A DNA stretch of 15,083 bases. Source: Candidatus Komeilibacteria bacterium (lineage in GTDB: Bacteria; Patescibacteriota; Patescibacteriia; UBA1558). Both the position numbers and the translations under genes were made by a program. The notes beneath the pieces are model-generated. The model ran no database searches. It was not told where the DNA came from and was given only the letters and a program-made list of their open reading frames with translations. Each line of letters opens with the position of its first letter. Position 1 is the stretch's first letter. The stretch is from NCBI GenBank assembly GCA_024654345.1, contig JANLIN010000097.1, forward strand, positions 1-15,083. The letters run 5' to 3'. Positions 6,801 to 12,236 of this stretch are shown here, piece after piece.

Positions 6801-7501
6801 TTCTTATCGGTCGGCTTCTCAATTTTTTTATACCCGTCATTTACCTAGTAAGTGTCTTAGTATTGCAGTTGCAGCCCAGCTACATATTTATCTCTATTTT
6901 GGTGGTGGTGGGATTGATCTTGGTACAGGTCTGGCTGATGGCCAAAAGAACGTTACTATCTACCACAACTAGTGGCTGGTGGTTGCTGTTGAAAGAACTA
7001 CTAAGTATCTGGATACTGATTGGCGTCAGCTATTCTTTCCTGGTTTTTATGCCCTTTGGATGGGAATACTTCGCCATCGTGGTAGTCTTTAGCTTCCTGC
7101 TGTATGGCTTGTTAAGGGAGTCTTTTAGTCGGTTTCATCCCGCTTTGATACGCTCAATGGGCAATTCTCCGGAAGCAAGGCTGATGTATTTTATCGTAGT
7201 TAGTTTTTTTATTGTCAGCGCGGCTTATAATTTCATCCTTTTTTTAACCTGGTCATTACCTTTGACATTATCTCTCGTGATTGTACTTCTCTTGTTAATA
7301 TTATTAACACAGCAGGACTCGCAACAACAGGTATGGCTGAGGGGTTGGGGTTTGGTAGCCGTCCTGACAACGGCGGAATTATTTCTTATTTTGTATTATT
7401 TGCCTATAGATATATATCTGAAAGCTATGATCATAGCCTTGAACGAACTTGTATTGATTGAATTTATTTTTAAAAAGAATAACTTTAAACTGTATGGCTA
7501 A
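6797..7501 (+). CDS. Polytopic membrane protein of unknown function
   Basis: This 234-residue protein consists largely of hydrophobic helices. I count about eight (roughly 5-23, 28-48, 62-84, 88-107, 128-149, 152-170, 184-200 and 204-225), with short loops. The longest polar loop is at about 108-127 (LRESFSRFHPALIRSMGNSP). No transporter, protease or transferase motif is visible. It overlaps the preceding gene by four bases (ATGA) and the following HtrA-like gene by eight. That tight coupling suggests it forms a membrane complex with the anchored proteins on either side. Confidence 0.78.
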   Translation: MILIGRLLNFFIPVIYLVSVLVLQLQPSYIFISILVVVGLILVQVWLMAKRTLLSTTTSGWWLLLKELLSIWILIGVSYSFLVFMPFGWEYFAIVVVFSFLLYGLLRESFSRFHPALIRSMGNSPEARLMYFIVVSFFIVSAAYNFILFLTWSLPLTLSLVIVLLLLILLTQQDSQQQVWLRGWGLVAVLTTAELFLILYYLPIDIYLKAMIIALNELVLIEFIFKKNNFKLYG

Positions 7502-8750
7502 ATTGAAGGACAAAAAAAATAGTTCAACGACCAATCAGCGAGCAGAAACTATTCAAGATATTTACGGGCAAGGCGAGGTGATGCGAGTACCGACTCGTGC
7601 TCTCAATTGGGTGGCGGTTATTATCATAGCGCTGGTACTGGGCGTGGTCGGCGGATACTTAGGTGGCTGGCTACAAACTATCTGGCAACCGACGTGGCTG
7701 CTGAGCAACGCGCCGGTAGTCAATGAGCCGACTGATGGTGTAAATATTATTGATTTAGGTAAAGAACAAAACAAGCTTCGGGAAAGTTTCGATCAGCTTA
7801 CATTGAATAATCTCTCCGCCCAGACAGTGGCGATTTATCGATCTCGTCCTCGTAATTCAGAACAGCCGCTACAGGGAGTTTTGACGGATAAAGACTTAGC
7901 CGGGCAAGGAATAATTATAACCAGTGACGGTTGGATAATCTCCCATGATGGCGTAATAAAGGATGTGGAAGCGGATTATTTGGTTATCACGACTGACCGG
8001 CAGGGATTGGCGGTGGAACAAATTATTGCGGATGACTTTACTGGCTTAGTGTTCATCAAAGTGGCCGGTCAAAATCTACGACCGGCCGTTTTGAAGCCGG
8101 CCAGCACTGTCAGTGCTCAGCAAGGATTAATGATTGTCAGACAAACTCTCCAACCGCATGAACCGGCTTTGCATTTTACGCGCTTGAGTCAGTGGGACTA
8201 CAAACCTTTGCGAGAGGCGGATGACTACTTTCACTCTACCGAGAAATTGGATTCTTGGCTGAGACTTTCATCAGTCGTTGAGGCGACATTTAATGGTAGT
8301 CCGATAGCGACCGCGGAGGGCGATATAGTTGGTCTTTTACGTGCTGAAGCGGGCGAGAGTTTAGGGATACCGGGGTTTTATTTACAGCTGGCAGTTTCCA
8401 ATTTTCTCAGTAATCGCCAGGAGCCGGTTTATAACCGCTTTGGTATTAGCTATTTGGACTTAGCGGAGGTGGTTGGTTTGCCACCGCAGTTGCTGCGAGA
8501 ACAAGGCGGTGGCGCCTTGATATATGCACCGGGTTCACAAAAGGCGGTGATTGCAAACAGTCCGGCCGCCAAATCCAATCTGCAGAAGGGTGATATTATA
8601 TTGGCGGTTGACGATCAGATGCTGAACGCATCGGTGTCCTTGATGAGAGTTTTACAAGAGTATCCTTTAGGTTCCACGGTTAAAATGAAAGTTCTTAAAA
8701 CAGGTCAGACAGAGCCGGAAGAAATTATTGTCATACTATCAACCAAGTAG
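7494..8750 (+). CDS. HtrA-like protein with PDZ domain and a degenerate (probably inactive) protease domain
   Basis: The start chosen is the ATG at 7494 (418 residues). A TTG at 7458 would add 12 residues and deepen the overlap. One membrane anchor (about 37-58) is followed by a trypsin-like domain (about 100-305) and a PDZ domain (about 315-415, with SPAAKSNLQKGDIILAVDD). The fold is recognisable from GQGIIITSDGWIIS and EGDIVGL. Aligned by hand to DegP, however, the catalytic His falls on Gly153, the Asp on Gly184 and the Ser on Asn267 (sequence ATFNGSPIA in place of GNSGGP). All three triad residues are thus missing. The protein could be a peptide-binding scaffold or chaperone in the envelope, sensing unfolded proteins through the PDZ domain. 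It is the last gene of the operon. Fold confidence is high; loss of activity is inferred. Confidence 0.82.
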   Translation: MAKLKDKKNSSTTNQRAETIQDIYGQGEVMRVPTRALNWVAVIIIALVLGVVGGYLGGWLQTIWQPTWLLSNAPVVNEPTDGVNIIDLGKEQNKLRESFDQLTLNNLSAQTVAIYRSRPRNSEQPLQGVLTDKDLAGQGIIITSDGWIISHDGVIKDVEADYLVITTDRQGLAVEQIIADDFTGLVFIKVAGQNLRPAVLKPASTVSAQQGLMIVRQTLQPHEPALHFTRLSQWDYKPLREADDYFHSTEKLDSWLRLSSVVEATFNGSPIATAEGDIVGLLRAEAGESLGIPGFYLQLAVSNFLSNRQEPVYNRFGISYLDLAEVVGLPPQLLREQGGGALIYAPGSQKAVIANSPAAKSNLQKGDIILAVDDQMLNASVSLMRVLQEYPLGSTVKMKVLKTGQTEPEEIIVILSTK

Positions 8751-8763
8751 ACAGCCTCTCAAC

Positions 8764-8791
8764 TTAGGTTACTCAGATATTTTAGTATAAT
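8764..8791 (+). promoter_or_regulatory. Promoter of the DUF4012 gene, apparently leaderless
   Basis: A perfect -10 TATAAT (8786-8791) ends six bases before the ATG at 8798, so transcription should start at or next to the start codon. The -35 is weak (TTAGGT at 8764-8769, 16-base spacer). No SD is possible in such a transcript. Confidence 0.6.
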
Positions 8792-8797
8792 CACTAC

Positions 8798-11281
8798 ATG
8801 CCAAGAAAGAAAAAAGTATTGGAAAGTAGAAATGAATCCACATTTAGGCTGGAGGATTTTGGTTTGCAAGAGGGGGAATTAGCCAAGGAATTCGCGCGAC
8901 GGGAAAAACAGCGGGTGTATTCAAAGTATGAACTATCATTGTTGGTAGATAGAGAATCAGCCAATTCGAATCCTCTCAATCGTCAGGAAATACCGCGTTC
9001 ACCTCATACCCTCGATCTTCAACCAAAGGCACCGATCAACCCGCCTCCCGCTTTGAAGGTGAAACCGACGGTAAGCAAACGACATCGTTCTAGAAACGTT
9101 CAGGTAAGCTGGCGACAGGCGGCGCGGCAGTTATCAGTAGTGCAGGCGGGCGTTACTTTTTGGCAGATCACCGATGAGGCGGCGCAACAAGTCAGCGGTT
9201 GGAGATCACAGTTGGGGGAAGTAATGAATAAGGTGCCGCGACCGCGACTTACATTACCGACTGTGAACTTAGAATCTTTGCCCCTGAGGCAATTTTCCTA
9301 CATCGGTCGGAACCTAGCTATTTTTTTGCTGGTAGCCTTGCTGGCTATCAGTCCACTGGCGGTCGTAAACTTTTATACCGCTGCCAAGACCACGGAGGGA
9401 AAGGTTTTGGGGATCAGTCAGGCGGCGGCTCATTATTGGGAGGATGCCTTCAGCTCCGCTCTGCGGGGTGATTGGCAGACTGCTAACGACAATTTCAAGG
9501 CCGCGCAACAGAGTTTAACCCAAGCCTTTGCCGAGATTGGTCAATTTAATAACTGGTTGGCGGAGGTGGCGTCCATCTTGCCAATAGAAAATAATAAAGT
9601 CCGAGACGGCAAAAGACTTTTGGATATTGCTGAGAAAACGGCTGCGGTTATGACCGTGATGAGCGAGCTGCCCTTAAAATTTCAACAAGAGGAGGATTTG
9701 ACTCTTATGGCCAAGCTCAATCATATCAACGCTACTCTGGAGAAGGTTAGTACTACTTATCAAGAAATTTCTCCGTGGTTGGCGGCCATCCAACCAGATA
9801 TACTACCGGTGGAGTATCGTCAGACATTATTGCAGTGGCAGAAATATAATTACAGCTTAGGGGAGCAGTTAACAAACTTGTCGGCTACAAGTGACTTTTT
9901 GTTGCGTTTGGTCGGCAGTCAAGGGCCACAGCGTTATCTCATTTTTTTCCAAAATAGTAATGAGCTACGAGCTACGGGTGGTTTTCTGGGTAGCTTTGCC
10001 TTGCTTGATATCGATAAGGGTGAGATCCAGAATATTGAAGTGCCTGGCGGGGGAACATACGATTTGAAAGGTGAACTAAAGGAAAATCTTATACCGCCAT
10101 ATCCGCTGCAGTTGCTGAGTCCTCGGTGGCAGATCTGGGATGCGAATTGGTGGCCGGACTGGCCTACTTCGGCCGCAAAATTAAGTTGGTTCTATGAAAA
10201 AAGCGGCGGCCCTACGGTGGATGGTGTGATTGCTATAAACAGCGTAGTTCTAGAAAGTCTACTTGATATGACGGGACCCATTGATCTGGAGGGCTACGAA
10301 AATAAATATTTGACCAGTGACAACGTTATCTTATCTTTACAGCATGCGGTTGAATTTGAATATGATGTGGAAGAAAATAAACCAAAAGCAATTATTGGTG
10401 ATTTATTGTCAGAAATAATTGCGGCGGTCAGTGAGTTTGATATAACCACATTGTTATCGACCGGACAAGTACTGGGCCAACACTTGGAGCGTGGCGATAT
10501 CCAAATCTATCACCGGCAGGCTGATACGGCCGCCGCCGCTCGGCGATTGGGATGGTCAGGACAGATGCAGGATTCTGACTCGGACTATCTACAAGTGGTG
10601 ACTCATAATATAGGCGGCGGCAAGTCGGACGCCGTCGTCGATCAAACGGTGGATTACACAGTGCGGGTTAGTCAAGAGGGAAGTCTCTTGGCTACCACCA
10701 CTATTCGGCGCTCTCATCATGGTGATCCGGAGGATGTATTCGAACGACAGCGTAATGTCGCTTTTATTCGTATTTACGTTCCAGAGGGATCCGAATTGGT
10801 CACGCTGGACGGGGCCACGCCTCCATCTCCCGAACTCTTTAAAGATGTTACTGAAGGTAATCTAGATAAGGACTTAATGACTTTGGACGGACTGAAATAC
10901 AATGAGCCTTTCAATAACTATTTTGAAACAACCCAACTGGGCAAGCAGGTATTTGGGCAATGGTTGCTGATAGATGCGGGTGAAACCAAGGAGCTAACCT
11001 TTGTCTATAAACTTCCTCTGCGTCTCCATTCAGCGCTTCCCGCCAACATCTGGGATAAAATTTTCAATGATGACGAAAAGTCACTGCTTAATTATAGTCT
11101 CTATTTAGAAAAGCAATCGGGGCAAAAACCGATGCGATTTAACTATAGTTTTATACCGCCGCCCGAGAGCACGGTGGTTTACTATCAAGGTAATTTTGGT
11201 CAAACGGCCAAAAATTCTCAGCGGGTGACGGCGGAGGCGATTGTTGATAAGGATTATAGATTCGGACTCATTTTGAAATAA
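8798..11281 (+). CDS. DUF4012 domain protein, membrane-anchored
   Basis: This 827-residue protein has a long, charged cytoplasmic N-terminus (1-170, rich in Lys, Arg and Pro) and a single membrane segment (about 172-193). A helical extracytoplasmic stalk (200-372) precedes the DUF4012 core (about 375-560), recognised from RYLIFFQNSNELRATGGFLG, the WDANWWPDWP segment and GGPTVDGVIAINSVVLE. A strand-rich C-terminal region (600-827) follows. DUF4012 proteins occur in Patescibacteria and Actinobacteria and are linked by context to the cell envelope or surface polysaccharide. No biochemical function is firmly known to me. It is transcribed from its own promoter after the HtrA-like operon. The preceding gap is 47 bases and no SD is present. 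Confidence 0.88.
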   Translation: MPRKKKVLESRNESTFRLEDFGLQEGELAKEFARREKQRVYSKYELSLLVDRESANSNPLNRQEIPRSPHTLDLQPKAPINPPPALKVKPTVSKRHRSRNVQVSWRQAARQLSVVQAGVTFWQITDEAAQQVSGWRSQLGEVMNKVPRPRLTLPTVNLESLPLRQFSYIGRNLAIFLLVALLAISPLAVVNFYTAAKTTEGKVLGISQAAAHYWEDAFSSALRGDWQTANDNFKAAQQSLTQAFAEIGQFNNWLAEVASILPIENNKVRDGKRLLDIAEKTAAVMTVMSELPLKFQQEEDLTLMAKLNHINATLEKVSTTYQEISPWLAAIQPDILPVEYRQTLLQWQKYNYSLGEQLTNLSATSDFLLRLVGSQGPQRYLIFFQNSNELRATGGFLGSFALLDIDKGEIQNIEVPGGGTYDLKGELKENLIPPYPLQLLSPRWQIWDANWWPDWPTSAAKLSWFYEKSGGPTVDGVIAINSVVLESLLDMTGPIDLEGYENKYLTSDNVILSLQHAVEFEYDVEENKPKAIIGDLLSEIIAAVSEFDITTLLSTGQVLGQHLERGDIQIYHRQADTAAAARRLGWSGQMQDSDSDYLQVVTHNIGGGKSDAVVDQTVDYTVRVSQEGSLLATTTIRRSHHGDPEDVFERQRNVAFIRIYVPEGSELVTLDGATPPSPELFKDVTEGNLDKDLMTLDGLKYNEPFNNYFETTQLGKQVFGQWLLIDAGETKELTFVYKLPLRLHSALPANIWDKIFNDDEKSLLNYSLYLEKQSGQKPMRFNYSFIPPPESTVVYYQGNFGQTAKNSQRVTAEAIVDKDYRFGLILK

Positions 11282-11327
11282 ATCAGATAAAGCGCTAAGT
11301 CTAGAAACAGATAATATTTTAGCTAAG

Positions 11328-11380
11328 GTTAGCGGATTTATATACAAAATAGGGCGGCCGTGAGCGAGCGGCTCGGTTTT
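11328..11380 (+). terminator. Possible weak terminator after the DUF4012 gene
   Basis: GGCCG (11356-11360) pairs with CGGCT (11369-11373), including one G-T pair, followed by CGGTTTT. The stem is short. Its position in front of a strong promoter mirrors the better hairpin at 5002-5030, and GTTAGCG precedes both at nearly the same distance. Confidence 0.35.
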
Positions 11381-11384
11381 GGGC

Positions 11385-11413
11385 TTGACAAATATACTAT
11401 TTGTGTGTATACT
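11385..11413 (+). promoter_or_regulatory. Strong promoter of structured RNA 1
   Basis: Perfect -35 TTGACA (11385-11390), 17-base spacer ending in TGTG, and -10 TATACT (11408-11413). The predicted start is near 11420, just before the first helix of RNA 1. Confidence 0.8.
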
Positions 11414-11419
11414 GCTCTA

Positions 11420-11870
11420 TTAACCTTGAAATATAGTTGCTAGTATACAATCCTGAGGAGAGGATTTATAAATACGCGACACCCGCTTTGGGGTCGCTCA
11501 GGTAAAACGGCACTCTCTCTCGGGGGCCGTTTTACTTATTTATACTAGGAACTGTCAGTGAAGGGGGAGAGTTGCCCGACCAATCCAAACAGTTATATTC
11601 AAATTTAAAGCTGTTGATTAGTCGGTTCGTCAGACGCGGGAATGTCACATCCGGCTTCGGCTGGATAGTCAATTTCTTGTCTGGCAAGTCGCGCCGATCA
11701 TTACGAGCGGTTAGCGACACCTAACTCTTCCGTTCATTGACTCATAGTTGTTAGCAAATGTTGAGGGGCGAGATTTGGTTCTTTCCCGTGTGGAGAGACT
11801 TAAGTCAAAAAAATCGCCCTTCTACATTTGCTAAGAAGATTATAAAAAAAGGAGGACCGCTCCTTTTTTA
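11420..11870 (+). ncRNA. Structured RNA 1, about 450 nt, family not recognised
   Basis: The strand is set by a strong promoter and an intrinsic terminator. Helices visible by eye are as follows. 11435-11447 pairs with 11541-11553 (13 bp, one mismatch) and encloses two hairpins. The first has outer helix CCTGA/TCAGG (11452-11456 with 11498-11502) around GCGAC/GTCGC plus CCC/GGG (11476-11497). The second is a perfect 10-bp stem, 11502-11511 with 11526-11535. Further helices are 11576-11592 with 11611-11625, a 7-bp hairpin with a cUUCGg loop (11649-11666), AGTCAAT/ATTGACT (11667-11673 with 11736-11742), and GTCGC/GCGAC (11688-11692 with 11714-11718). A long 3' helix joins 11751-11771 to 11814-11834. 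The loop at 11512-11521 can pair with 11563-11572 as a pseudoknot. No ORF with a ribosome site lies inside. I saw no RNase P, tmRNA or SRP signature sequence. Confidence 0.65.
11844..11870 (+). terminator. Intrinsic terminator of RNA 1
   Basis: A run of A residues plus GGAG (11844-11854) pairs with CTCC plus six T residues (11860-11869) around a 5-base loop. It is the classic A-tract/T-tract hairpin form and would act in both directions. Confidence 0.9.
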
Positions 11871-11890
11871 TTTATCTAATGACGGTGAGG

Positions 11891-11920
11891 GCGTAATTTT
11901 TTTAAAAAAGGTACTTACGC
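11891..11920. other. Inverted repeat between the two RNA genes
   Basis: GCGTAA (11891-11896) and TTACGC (11915-11920) form a perfect 6-bp stem, with T-run and A-run able to pair inside. It lies eight bases before the -35 box of the RNA 2 promoter. It could be a regulatory site or simply a second terminator; nothing decides between these. Confidence 0.35.
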
Positions 11921-11927
11921 TGACCGG

Positions 11928-11955
11928 TTGACACGAAATACAGCGGGATTATAAT
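11928..11955 (+). promoter_or_regulatory. Strong promoter of structured RNA 2
   Basis: Perfect -35 TTGACA (11928-11933), 16-base spacer and perfect -10 TATAAT (11950-11955). It is one of the best promoters in the window. The predicted start (about 11962) coincides with the first base of a perfect hairpin. Confidence 0.85.
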
Positions 11956-11961
11956 TAAATC

Positions 11962-12116
11962 GCTGTTAAGACAGTGTTAACAGCAGAAATCGCGCCCTAG
12001 ACTGAAGGCTGAATTACAGAATTCTTTACCGTTTTACATAAAAGTTTAACGGCAACTCTCTCCTCAATTAAGAGATCTGTGACTCATGCAATCCTTCCAG
12101 TCGGGGCGCGTTTTTT
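11962..12116 (+). ncRNA. Structured RNA 2, about 155 nt, family not recognised
   Basis: The transcript begins with a perfect 8-bp hairpin (GCTGTTAA 11962-11969 with TTAACAGC 11977-11984). A long closing helix follows: CGCGCCC (11991-11997) with GGGCGCG (12104-12110), continuing as GACTG/CAGTC and AAGG/CCTT (12000-12008 with 12093-12102, one bulge), 16 bp in total. Six T residues follow, so the 3' arm doubles as the terminator. Inside are CCGTT/AACGG (12029-12033 with 12048-12052) and a possible TCTC/GAGA hairpin near 12057-12075. Closing helix, open centre and inner hairpins loosely recall 6S RNA, but the terminal stem is short and I do not claim it. No ORF or SD is present. Confidence 0.65.
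12104..12116 (+). terminator. Terminator end of RNA 2
   Basis: GGGCGCG followed by six T residues. The pairing arm lies about 105 bases upstream (11991-11997), so termination would depend on folding of the whole RNA. Confidence 0.55.
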
Positions 12117-12205
12117 GTTAATAAGTCGTTGGCGGAAAAGCAGGGTACTGACGAGCATGAAAGATTCTCGTACAATTGGGAAATGTGGGAGTAAAATCAG
12201 AATAA

Positions 12206-12214
12206 TGGTATAAT
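12206..12214 (+). promoter_or_regulatory. Extended -10 promoter of the TGase-vWA gene
   Basis: TGg-TATAAT (12206-12214) has no clear -35 match upstream. Transcription would start near 12221, giving a leader of only about 10 to 16 bases and no SD. Confidence 0.55.
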
Positions 12215-12236
12215 ATTAGCAATAATATACGTGATT

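Noticed and set aside
11532..11720. A 62-codon minus-strand ORF in the RNA gap
   Set aside because: It runs antisense through the helices of RNA 1, has no promoter or ribosome site of its own and has an ordinary chance length.
11420..12116. RNase P RNA, tmRNA or SRP RNA
   Set aside because: The RNase P conserved blocks, a tmRNA 5' end with tRNA-like 3' end, and the SRP domain IV loop were all sought by eye and not found. Diverged versions cannot be excluded without covariance models.
12148..12162. Hammerhead-like core: CTGACGA followed by GAAA
   Set aside because: Only four bases separate the two motifs, so there is no stem II, and I could not find matching stems I and III with a cleavage site. 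The bases are better explained by a plain ACGAG/CTCGT hairpin.
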